From Pseudobdellovibrionaceae bacterium (GTDB lineage Bacteria; Bdellovibrionota; Bdellovibrionia; Bdellovibrionales; UBA1609), in the NCBI GenBank assembly GCA_020635075.1, contig JACKAM010000003.1, positions 310,001 to 374,000 on the forward strand: a stretch of DNA of 64,000 bases, in the 5' to 3' direction. Under the pieces are notes generated by a model. The model did not search any database. It was given only the letters and a program-made list of their open reading frames with translations, and was not told the DNA's origin. Positions 8,125 through 15,132 of this stretch are shown here, one piece after another (the first letter of the stretch is position 1; each line of letters begins with the position of its first letter). Both the position numbers and the translations under genes were made by a program.

Positions 8125-9048
8125 TTATTGGGACCAAGAGAAGGAAAATCCCGCTTGGGCAAAGGTCACATCACTACTGTCCGGAGTGTCCGGAAAAACC
8201 GTCCGTCCGCCCTGAAGCTGGAGGCCAATTCCCTTGGGGAGGTCGATCGAAAACAGTAAGGTACCGGTCACTGACCTAGTATCGTCAATGGCCGACTTGT
8301 TTTGACTGCCCTCGACACCAAAGTAAAGCTTCTTAAACTGGTAGCCAATCTCGGCAGCCCCATTGTACTTCAGGAAGCTTGATGACAGAGTCAGTGTCTC
8401 AGCAGAAAAAAACTGATTGATCCGGGAGTCCAACAGTACCGCTGTATCCACGCTGTACCAATATTTCTCCCCCGAAAGGCGAATGTTCCATTTCCCCCAG
8501 CCGCCGTATTGAATTGAAAATCCGGCCGCCGGGCTATGCACCTCCACATCCACCCCCTGGACACTGGGATGATCAGTGATTAGGTGAATCTGTCGATAGG
8601 TCGTTGTGCCCTGAAGGTTCCAGTTCTGTCCCCAACGAGCCACTGTTGCTGCCCACCTTTGCCTTTTTATCTCCCCCTTGACTCCCCAGTCCTCGAAACT
8701 AAGAGTCCCCTGGTACTCATTGATGGGGTCAGATGAAACTCCCAGACGGAAAGTCCCGGTCTTCAACTCATCGCCGTCCAAATCACTGGTATTGGAGCCT
8801 ACGCCAATGAGCAAGCGGTATTCGTTGGGTAGGCGAAGATCGGCATCAGCAGAGAATGTTTGGCTTCTCTCAGAGTCAAAACCCACCATCACTTGAATGA
8901 GATTGGGCATGGACTGCATCATTTGCTCAAAGGGAAGAAGAAGTTCCCCACCCTCCTCACTGGATGCACTAGTGGAAAAGGTCAGAATGGAAAAGAAAAT
9001 GACAAGAGGAGGCTTTACCACCTGCCACACCGACTTTCTAGAACCCAT
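8125..9048 (-). CDS. Outer-membrane beta-barrel-like protein, last gene of ECF sigma operon
   Basis: About 307 residues. The start at 9048 is chosen because AAGGA lies 5 bases upstream and a signal peptide follows at once (K-P-P-L-V-I-F-F-S-I-L-T-F-S-T-S-A-S-S). The frame is open further up, but that part overlaps the DUF3106-type gene in another frame. The start sits in ATGATG overlapping the upstream stop. The mature protein has alternating strand patterns and ends F-S-F-S-W-S-Q, close to but not a standard aromatic C-terminal barrel signature. A surface or outer-membrane protein is inferred, probably controlled by the upstream sigma factor. No named family recognised. Confidence 0.65.
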   Translation of the reverse strand: MGSRKSVWQVVKPPLVIFFSILTFSTSASSEEGGELLLPFEQMMQSMPNLIQVMVGFDSERSQTFSADADLRLPNEYRLLIGVGSNTSDLDGDELKTGTFRLGVSSDPINEYQGTLSFEDWGVKGEIKRQRWAATVARWGQNWNLQGTTTYRQIHLITDHPSVQGVDVEVHSPAAGFSIQYGGWGKWNIRLSGEKYWYSVDTAVLLDSRINQFFSAETLTLSSSFLKYNGAAEIGYQFKKLYFGVEGSQNKSAIDDTRSVTGTLLFSIDLPKGIGLQLQGGRTVFPDTPDSSDVTFAQAGFSFSWSQ

Positions 9049-9524
9049 CATTTTCCTTGTTGCTGTCTCATTTTTTGCATCTGCATACGCCGCAATAGAT
9101 AGGCATTGCGGCGGCGGTTTTGTAGGTACTTTCTTCGTAGCTCCTGACGTTTCTCCGGCGGAAGGCTCTTCCACTTTATAAACCTCTGACGAAGCATACG
9201 TCGCCTCTGTGGAGGCAACTGCTGGAAGCGCTGCCACTTTCTTCGTACTTCTTGTCGGCGGGCCGGAGGAAGATTCTTAAATCTTTTCCAGGCCCTGATG
9301 ATGCGCTTGCGTTTATTTGGTGGCAGACTTTTAAACCTTGCCCACCTCTGCTTCACTTGCTCGCGTTGCTCAGGTGAAAGGGTGTTCCATCTTTCACGAA
9401 TCTGCGCCATGCGCTTTGTCGAGGGAGACGAATCCTCTTGAGCCAAGGCACCTAATGTCTTAGTTAGGGTTGGTAAAACGGCCAAGCTCAAAATGCTTTG
9501 TTTAAAAAACTCACGCCGATTCAT
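9048..9524 (-). CDS. Tat-exported DUF3106-like basic repeat protein
   Basis: A 158-residue protein starting N-R-R-E-F-F-K-Q, a twin-arginine motif, followed by a hydrophobic segment and A-L-A-Q cleavage-like site near residue 29. The mature part holds five units of L-P/S-P-x-x-R beginning at residues 49, 67, 85, 103 and 121, an exact 18-residue period. It has about 47 Arg/Lys residues in 158. The pattern matches the DUF3106 family, which in beta- and gammaproteobacteria lies beside an ECF sigma gene and a DUF3619 gene (recalled knowledge). Here it overlaps the 54-residue acidic gene upstream and the barrel gene downstream. Its strong positive charge opposes the acidic products of the two preceding genes. 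A periplasmic stress-related role is inferred. Confidence 0.75.
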   Translation of the reverse strand: MNRREFFKQSILSLAVLPTLTKTLGALAQEDSSPSTKRMAQIRERWNTLSPEQREQVKQRWARFKSLPPNKRKRIIRAWKRFKNLPPARRQEVRRKWQRFQQLPPQRRRMLRQRFIKWKSLPPEKRQELRRKYLQNRRRNAYLLRRMQMQKMRQQQGK

Positions 9525-9675
9525 CGTTCATCTCCCCTTCTTCCATCTCCTCCACCATGGACATATCGTCCTCTTCTTCGAACATGTCCATATCGAGAAG
9601 CATCTCCAGATTATTCAACATTTCAGTGTCCACATCCTGTTGAGGCTTAGGGTTTTCTGCATGCGCTTTTTCCAT
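9511..9675 (-). CDS. 54-residue highly acidic, Met-rich protein
   Basis: The frame starts ATG 9675, sharing one base with the stop of the upstream gene (TAATG), and ends TGA 9511-9513 inside the next gene, a 14-base overlap. It has 20 Asp/Glu and 9 Met in 54 residues and only two Lys, with no membrane segment. GTGGAAGG just upstream could serve for ribosome binding. The overlaps on both sides and the acid-rich composition matching the C-terminal tail of the upstream protein support a real gene. It may be a cytoplasmic acidic partner or chaperone for the basic DUF3106-like protein before Tat export, or part of sigma factor control. No family recognised. Confidence 0.6.
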   Translation of the reverse strand: MEKAHAENPKPQQDVDTEMLNNLEMLLDMDMFEEEDDMSMVEEMEEGEMNDESA

Positions 9676-10031
9676 TAGCCTTCCACCTCATCAAGTTCAG
9701 ATGCAGCTTCCAGGAAGTCCAACTCATCAATTAAATCCAGTTCTTCTAATAATTCCATATCGTCGAGAATTTCAAAATTGGTGGCCAATTGACTACCGCC
9801 ATCTTCCTTTGGCAACAGTTCCTGCCTTTTTAATATCTTGGGAACCAAAACAACTCCCAACACGACTGCCGCTGCCGAAGACCACACACTCCCCGTCACC
9901 AGGCTTTGCCACCACCAGGCTCTTCGCTTTTGCCGAGCTAAATCCTGAAGCTCAGGCAGGACGGTTTTGAAAACCTGACTCTGGTGCTCCCGGCTGGGTT
10001 TTTCCTCTATGAGTGAATCCCATTTTTTCAC
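9675..10031 (-). CDS. Single-pass membrane protein with acidic tail, candidate anti-sigma factor
   Basis: A 118-residue protein starting at GTG 10031 in a GTGA overlap with the sigma factor stop. Residues 1-35 are cytoplasmic and charged, residues ~39-66 form a Trp-rich membrane segment (R-A-W-W-W-Q-S-L ... V-L-G-V-V-L-V-P), and the last ~35 residues are very acidic and leucine-rich (repeated L-D/E-L and D-E-L). Position directly after an ECF sigma gene, with one membrane helix, is typical of anti-sigma factors or of DUF3619 proteins in the equivalent proteobacterial operon. No zinc-binding HxxxCxxC motif is visible. Anti-sigma role is inferred from position only. Confidence 0.65.
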   Translation of the reverse strand: MKKWDSLIEEKPSREHQSQVFKTVLPELQDLARQKRRAWWWQSLVTGSVWSSAAAVVLGVVLVPKILKRQELLPKEDGGSQLATNFEILDDMELLEELDLIDELDFLEAASELDEVEG

Positions 10032-10582
10032 GATCTCACTCCCAGTGCTTCTTCAAGACTTCGTCGTGCGCGAAACAGGAGGCTCTTCACTGCTGATACA
10101 GAAGTGTCCATGTGAGCCGCCAGCTCATCATAGGTCATATCCTCTGTGAGCCAGGTTACCAGCGCCACCCGCTGAGCATCTGGCAATTTGTCGATTTCCT
10201 GTTTCACTCTTTCCACCTCTGCTAAGTTCATCACCTTTTCTTCCAGCTCCTCCCGGTCAGGGACATCGACTCCTTCGTCGCCTCCCCCCACCGAAATGGC
10301 CTCATCCAGGCGCTTGGAGTTGCGAATCACGTTGAGTGCCCGATTGCGGGTCAGAGTGTAGGCCCAGGCGATAAAATGCCCGCTCCCAGTGTAACTTGGA
10401 GCGGCTTTCACCACTTTGAGCCACACATCCTGGGAGACATCTTCTGCCTTTGCTTTGTCACCCATAAGGCGACAGGCATAGCCCAGGATCTTTCCCGCGT
10501 GACGTTCAAACAATTCCGCAAACGCCCGCTGATCCCCTTGGGCCAGCCGTTTCATCAGCTCATCGTCAGTCAAATGACTCAT
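10028..10582 (-). CDS. ECF-type RNA polymerase sigma factor
   Basis: A 184-residue sigma-70 family protein of group 4. Region 2 (residues ~18-90) includes A-E-D-V-S-Q-D-V-W-L-K-V and F-I-A-W-A-Y-T-L-T-R-N-R-A-L-N-V-I-R. Region 4 (residues ~125-178) includes L-P-D-A-Q-R-V-A-L and the helix-turn-helix M-T-Y-D-E-L-A-A-H-M-D-T-S-V-S-A-V-K-S-L-L-style segment. It directs transcription of a small regulon, probably including its own operon. It is first in a run of five overlapping genes down to 8125. An ECF-like promoter is visible 50-75 bases upstream. Confidence 0.93.
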   Translation of the reverse strand: MSHLTDDELMKRLAQGDQRAFAELFERHAGKILGYACRLMGDKAKAEDVSQDVWLKVVKAAPSYTGSGHFIAWAYTLTRNRALNVIRNSKRLDEAISVGGGDEGVDVPDREELEEKVMNLAEVERVKQEIDKLPDAQRVALVTWLTEDMTYDELAAHMDTSVSAVKSLLFRARRSLEEALGVRS

Positions 10583-10631
10583 GCCTCTACCTTGCTGCTT
10601 CGCTGACCCAGAGGTTCACTGGAGAAACACC

Positions 10632-10656
10632 AACGAAGTTTAAAAGTTGCGTTTCC
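10632..10656 (-). promoter_or_regulatory. Candidate ECF-type promoter for the sigma operon
   Basis: Read on the minus strand: GGAAAC (10656-10651), 15 bases, then CGTT (10635-10632), about 50 bases ahead of the sigma gene start. This resembles the GGAAC/CGTT pattern of ECF promoters and would allow autoregulation. The match is short, so it is only a candidate. The same intergenic stretch also drives the divergent 10740 gene. Confidence 0.35.
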
Positions 10657-10739
10657 TTAGTATAAAATTTTTATAAGTAAAAACAAATACTTACGTTGGT
10701 CCTAACAGGTCTTGGCGAGAGCCCAAAAGTCCAGTATGA

Positions 10740-11540
10740 ATGGCTTCTTCTCAAAAGGAGACGAGTGTGAGGCGAAGGCTGAGCGATTACCAAGTCAATG
10801 AAGATGTCCTGGACCCGGTGGCCCGGGCCGTGACCTGGTTTGGGAAGGTCTATAACGACTATGAAGTTGAGGGCCTGGAGAATATTCCCACCAAGGGGCC
10901 GGCTCTCGTGGTGTTTTATCATGGGCTCGTCCCTCTTGATCTCTGGTATTGTGGCCTCCTTTACTATCTGGAGACTGGCCGCAAGGCTAGGGCTCTCGGC
11001 GATAATTTTCTATTCAAGGTCCCTGGCCTAGGCTGGTTGGTTTCGGCATTAGGTGGCGTACCGGGCGATCCCGATTTGGCAGTGAAGCTCCTCAAAGAAG
11101 GCAATGTCGTTGGTGTTTCTCCTGGTGGAGTCCGCGAGGCCATTTCTGGGGCCGACAACGACTACAAACTGATGTGGGGACAACGACAGGGGTTTGCCCG
11201 GGTCGCTCTTGAAGCCCAGGTTCCCATCGTCCCCGGTTTTACACGAAATGTGGAAGGGCTTTATCGCGCTCCATTTGCCGGGACGGACTTCATTCAGAAT
11301 CTCTACGAAAAAACTCGCTGGCCCTTGGTCCCTATTCTTGGTGTCGGCGCCTTACCTTTTCCTGTTAAACTGGTCTCCCACATTGGCAAACCGATTCCTT
11401 ATGACCCAAAAGACACACCAACAACTTTAGTGGAGAAAACTCGGCAGGCGCTTGAAGTCCTGATTGAAAATAACCAACCAAAGGACAGTAGCGTTCTCTC
11501 TGGCATGGAAGAGAATTGGTTGAGTCGTCTTAAAAAATAA
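10740..11540 (+). CDS. Phospholipid/glycerol acyltransferase, DGAT2/TMEM68-like
   Basis: A 266-residue membrane-associated acyltransferase of the LPLAT superfamily. H61-G-L-V-P-L-D67 forms the catalytic His/Asp block, with five residues between them as in DGAT2/TMEM68-like members rather than the usual four. P-G-G-V-R-E at 128-133 matches the second conserved block. V-P-I-V-P at ~160 matches the later substrate-binding block. It probably transfers an acyl chain from acyl-CoA or acyl-ACP to a lipid acceptor at the inner membrane; the substrate is unknown. No clear ribosome-binding site. Divergent from the ECF sigma operon. Confidence 0.8.
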   Translation: MASSQKETSVRRRLSDYQVNEDVLDPVARAVTWFGKVYNDYEVEGLENIPTKGPALVVFYHGLVPLDLWYCGLLYYLETGRKARALGDNFLFKVPGLGWLVSALGGVPGDPDLAVKLLKEGNVVGVSPGGVREAISGADNDYKLMWGQRQGFARVALEAQVPIVPGFTRNVEGLYRAPFAGTDFIQNLYEKTRWPLVPILGVGALPFPVKLVSHIGKPIPYDPKDTPTTLVEKTRQALEVLIENNQPKDSSVLSGMEENWLSRLKK

Positions 11541-11586
11541 ATCGCAAGTGACGAAGCCTAGTCGTCAATGATGTAATGATGTAGAT

Positions 11587-14511
11587 ATGAGACGACATCT
11601 TGCTTTGCTTCTACTGATTCTCTGCCTAAATCTTCCCGCCATCGCCGCCTCGGTGGACCCGGCTATCGATTGGAAAGTCATTCGCACGCCGCACTTTAAG
11701 GTCATTTACGATCAGAAAATGCGAACAGTTGCTCGTCTCTATGCCTGGCAGGCGGAGAGAGCCTATGCCTTTCTCAAGCCCATTTTCAAAGAGGCTCCGG
11801 ATCTTACCCATGTTATTATCACTGACACCAGCGACTTCGCCAACGGCTATGCTGGGTTTTTACCTCTGCCGCTGATTACAGTGTTCCCTGTCATGCCCAG
11901 CACTCTCGATTCTGTTTCCTATTATGACAATTGGGCGGCAGAGCTGATGATCCATGAGTACACCCACATCCTGACCTTTGAGCCGACGGCCGGTTTTTAC
12001 ACACCTCTTCGCTACGTTTTCGGGTCTCTGATTCACCCTACTGGCCTTCTCCCCTCCTGGTGGCAAGAGGGTCTTGCTGTTGAAATGGAAACCCGATTTA
12101 CAACGAAAGGACGACTGCGCTCGCCGGGCTATGGCGTCAATCTGAGAAATAGTGTAATGAATGAAAGCCTGCGTAAGGAAACTCTTGACCGCATCAATGA
12201 GGGCGACATCCCCTCGTGGCCCTTTGGTCAGCGCCCCTATATGTTTGGATCTCTCATCTGGAACAAATTGATCACCGAATCCGAAGAAGCTCAGGAAATC
12301 GCCCCCAACCTCCTGTCCCGATACTCCCGCCGGTTTCCCTTTTTCCTCAACGCTCCACTGCAAGAGAAAACCGGCAAAACCTACCAACAGGTATTGGCTG
12401 AACTCTACGGTCAGGTTGAAGAAAGAGCCCGAGAGCAGCTCACGCGGATTGAACAATCTAAGCTTAAGGATGAAACTCGACTAAGCCACCCGGGAACAGG
12501 ACAACACAGTCCCGTAATCAGTCCTAACGGACGCTATCTGGCCTATTTAGCCTACATCCCTCGGCAAGCCGGTGAGCTGCGCTTAGTAGAAAGACCCGAA
12601 GACTCAGACGTTAGCTTTTCCACACTTCCCTACAGAGTGGCGCGAAAAATCTCAGGCACTTCCCGAGTAAGCTGGCTGCCAGACTCCTCAGGTTTTGTCT
12701 TTGATCAAATGAAAACCTACAAACGCTACTACCGATACCGGGATCTTTACCTTCACAATCTCAACAATAAAACGACAGTGCGCCTGACCCATGGGGCCCG
12801 CGCAACTGAACCCTCAGTCAGTCCCGACGGCAACAAAATTGTTTTTGTTCAACAGGCGGCCGCGACAACCACCCTGGCCGTCTATGATATTGAAAAAGAG
12901 AAAATTATCCCTTTGTTTAAACCGCCAAAGCTGCAAATGCGCATCTCGAATCCCGAGTTTGTGACAGCCAACGAAGTCATCTTCTCTGCACGCAACTTAC
13001 GCGGACAGGAAGGCCTTTACCGCATAAGTCTCAACAACCCCAAACCGATTGCCATGATTTCTGAGTTTCGCCCCGCAAGACAGCCACGCATGACACCCTT
13101 TGGTTTACTATTTGTATCCGACAAGACCGGAGTTCCAAACCTTTACATTGCCAACAAATCCCTGACTGGCGCCCGTCCACTGACCAACACCAAAACCCAG
13201 ATCGTCAATGCCGAGGCCGACCGGGCCACCAAAGAGTTGATCTATAGCCAGAGCTCCGCGGATGGTGCTCATCTCTATTTTTCCAAAAACGTGAACACTG
13301 CCAATCCTCCCACCCTGGATCCCTTTATTGAGGGCCGCTGGAAAAACCCTCCTGCGGGCCCCAAGCTTTCTGAAGTCAAAATGAAGGATGAGGATTTTTC
13401 ATCCTGGCCTTACCTGTATCCCCGCTACTGGATTCCTTTTATCTATCCGGTGGAGGGTGGGATTTTGTTTCAAGGAACCACCTCGGCCGGGGATCCTTTG
13501 GGCAAACACAGTTATGCCATGGATGCCTCCTATGATACGGTCACCAAAAAACCTAGCTATGGGGTGTCCTATTTAAATGGCCAAACCTCCATTGACTGGA
13601 ACTTGTTTTACACCGAAACCCAGGACTATCTTGCCGGCTTTGATGTGACACTCACCAATAGAGCCACCGGAACCAACGCTGGATTTTATCTCCCCAAATT
13701 GAGCGATCGCTGGCGAGGCGGACTGGGCTATGTCTATGTGGAGACAGAAACCGTGTCGGCCAAGTTCAAACGGCAAGGCCCATCTGCCTTATTCTCCTAT
13801 TCTACCTTTATCAGTGGCGAGGAGGGGGATGGGGAAGATGACGAACCAAGCGATGAAGACCAACTGGATGACTACAACACACAAGTATCAATTGGGCACA
13901 CTCAGTACCAAGAGGGTGAAGAACTCCTGGATTATGGTCGCACCAGCTTTTCCTGGCACCAGGTCATTACCAAGTGGCTTCCTGCCCGCCACAGCTTTGT
14001 CACACAATTGAGAGGTGCATTCGCGCCAGAAATGGACTTAGGCTATGTGGTCACCCTTGGAGATAAAACTGTTGGTGGCAACTACATTGCTAGTCTGGTG
14101 ACCAGCTCGTTTTTAATGCGGGGCTATCCGTCCACCGCTTTTGTTGGCCGCAAGATACTCAACGCTAACCTTGAATATCGCTTTCCCTTGGCGGACATAT
14201 TTAGAGGGAGAGATCTTTTGCCCATATTTTTCAAAGACATTTCTGCCACCGTCTTTGCCGATGCCGTGGCGGTCGATGGGGGAGCCTTTGATCCCGAGGT
14301 TGGTGGCTACAAGAGAGTCGAACTGGACAAGCAATTCTTTTCCGCCGGCCTTGAATTCAAACTGCGCACCACCATGGCCTACCAATTCCCGGTCACCTAT
14401 ATCATCGGTGCCTACTACGGATTTGATCAGGAAATGCAAGGGGGATTTCACCCCTTTCTGGGAATCGGCATCGGCGGTATCAGTGACATCAAAAAGGGAT
14501 CGCAGTTATGA
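11587..14511 (+). CDS. Secreted gluzincin metalloprotease-like protein with TolB-type propeller and C-terminal barrel
   Basis: A 974-residue protein with signal peptide (residues 1-20). Residues ~30-270 hold a zinc-peptidase-like domain: H123-E-Y-T-H127 and a third ligand candidate E161 in W-W-Q-E-G-L-A. Residues ~290-570 carry TolB/WD40-like propeller repeats with recurrent S-P-D/N-G-x-x-I/L (S-P-N-G-R-Y-L, S-P-D-G-N-K-I). The last ~330 residues have outer-membrane barrel-type strands, with an acidic insert (E-E-G-D-G-E-D-D-E) near residue 740. Overlaps the next barrel gene by 4 bases. The arrangement suggests a protease held at the outer membrane. The exact family and activity are not proven; the motif reading is clear. 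Confidence 0.8.
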   Translation: MRRHLALLLLILCLNLPAIAASVDPAIDWKVIRTPHFKVIYDQKMRTVARLYAWQAERAYAFLKPIFKEAPDLTHVIITDTSDFANGYAGFLPLPLITVFPVMPSTLDSVSYYDNWAAELMIHEYTHILTFEPTAGFYTPLRYVFGSLIHPTGLLPSWWQEGLAVEMETRFTTKGRLRSPGYGVNLRNSVMNESLRKETLDRINEGDIPSWPFGQRPYMFGSLIWNKLITESEEAQEIAPNLLSRYSRRFPFFLNAPLQEKTGKTYQQVLAELYGQVEERAREQLTRIEQSKLKDETRLSHPGTGQHSPVISPNGRYLAYLAYIPRQAGELRLVERPEDSDVSFSTLPYRVARKISGTSRVSWLPDSSGFVFDQMKTYKRYYRYRDLYLHNLNNKTTVRLTHGARATEPSVSPDGNKIVFVQQAAATTTLAVYDIEKEKIIPLFKPPKLQMRISNPEFVTANEVIFSARNLRGQEGLYRISLNNPKPIAMISEFRPARQPRMTPFGLLFVSDKTGVPNLYIANKSLTGARPLTNTKTQIVNAEADRATKELIYSQSSADGAHLYFSKNVNTANPPTLDPFIEGRWKNPPAGPKLSEVKMKDEDFSSWPYLYPRYWIPFIYPVEGGILFQGTTSAGDPLGKHSYAMDASYDTVTKKPSYGVSYLNGQTSIDWNLFYTETQDYLAGFDVTLTNRATGTNAGFYLPKLSDRWRGGLGYVYVETETVSAKFKRQGPSALFSYSTFISGEEGDGEDDEPSDEDQLDDYNTQVSIGHTQYQEGEELLDYGRTSFSWHQVITKWLPARHSFVTQLRGAFAPEMDLGYVVTLGDKTVGGNYIASLVTSSFLMRGYPSTAFVGRKILNANLEYRFPLADIFRGRDLLPIFFKDISATVFADAVAVDGGAFDPEVGGYKRVELDKQFFSAGLEFKLRTTMAYQFPVTYIIGAYYGFDQEMQGGFHPFLGIGIGGISDIKKGSQL

Positions 14512-15074
14512 TGACTAAAATTGTTACGAGTGTGATTTTACTATTCAGTACATGGTCAGCATCGGCCTTTTCCATCGACACCAATTTGTTTTATCTCTCT
14601 GATGCCCTAAGCGTGACATCAGACACCACGGCGACAAAAATGTTTTTGGATGTGTCCGTCAATTTGGATCTATCCAAAAAGGGCGATTTCACCATTGGCT
14701 GGGGGTACTCAATTATCAGCATTGGCGATGAAGCCGGTGGAACGGAAACCACCTTTGGTTTGACGGAGATGGGACCGCGATTTGGCTACTTCATCGACAA
14801 AGAAAGAAACTGGGGTATCTTTCTCACCTATAATCTGCAGGCGACGGCCGACTACAAACAAGGGAGCACCGAAGTGGAGTGGCGAGGCAGCAGCCTCAAG
14901 GCTGAGATTGGTTACCGCCCGGAGCTCACTGAGAACCTTCTGGCCGGTATGCATTTGATTTATTATTCGGCCTCATTCTCTGAGCAGCTGTCGGGTTCGA
15001 CTACATTTACTTTAGTGAGTAACTCCCGGTCGATCATCTACCCAGCCTTTACCCTCAGCTATCGCTTTGAATAA
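14508..15074 (+). CDS. Small outer-membrane beta-barrel-like protein
   Basis: A 188-residue protein with signal peptide (residues 2-20, ending W-S-A-S-A-F). The remainder is a run of alternating strands with Gly/Tyr/Phe patterns and ends F-T-L-S-Y-R-F-E. This fits an eight-stranded outer-membrane barrel. The start ATGATGA overlaps the upstream gene stop by 4 bases, so the two are likely made together and may interact. Convergent with the 15133 gene, with no clear terminator between. Confidence 0.7.
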   Translation: MMTKIVTSVILLFSTWSASAFSIDTNLFYLSDALSVTSDTTATKMFLDVSVNLDLSKKGDFTIGWGYSIISIGDEAGGTETTFGLTEMGPRFGYFIDKERNWGIFLTYNLQATADYKQGSTEVEWRGSSLKAEIGYRPELTENLLAGMHLIYYSASFSEQLSGSTTFTLVSNSRSIIYPAFTLSYRFE

Positions 15075-15132
15075 ACCCTGAAATTCCAGACCCTGTCACA
15101 TCAACAAGCGCCGCAGTGAATTCTACAAACTA

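Noticed and set aside
9049..9237. Longer N-terminus of the 8125-9048 gene
   Set aside because: It would overlap the DUF3106-like gene for its full length, lacks a signal peptide at its start, and a ribosome-binding site and signal peptide support the start at 9048.
15075..15132. Terminator between the convergent barrel gene and the repeat protein
   Set aside because: No stem with a U tract is visible in these 58 bases.
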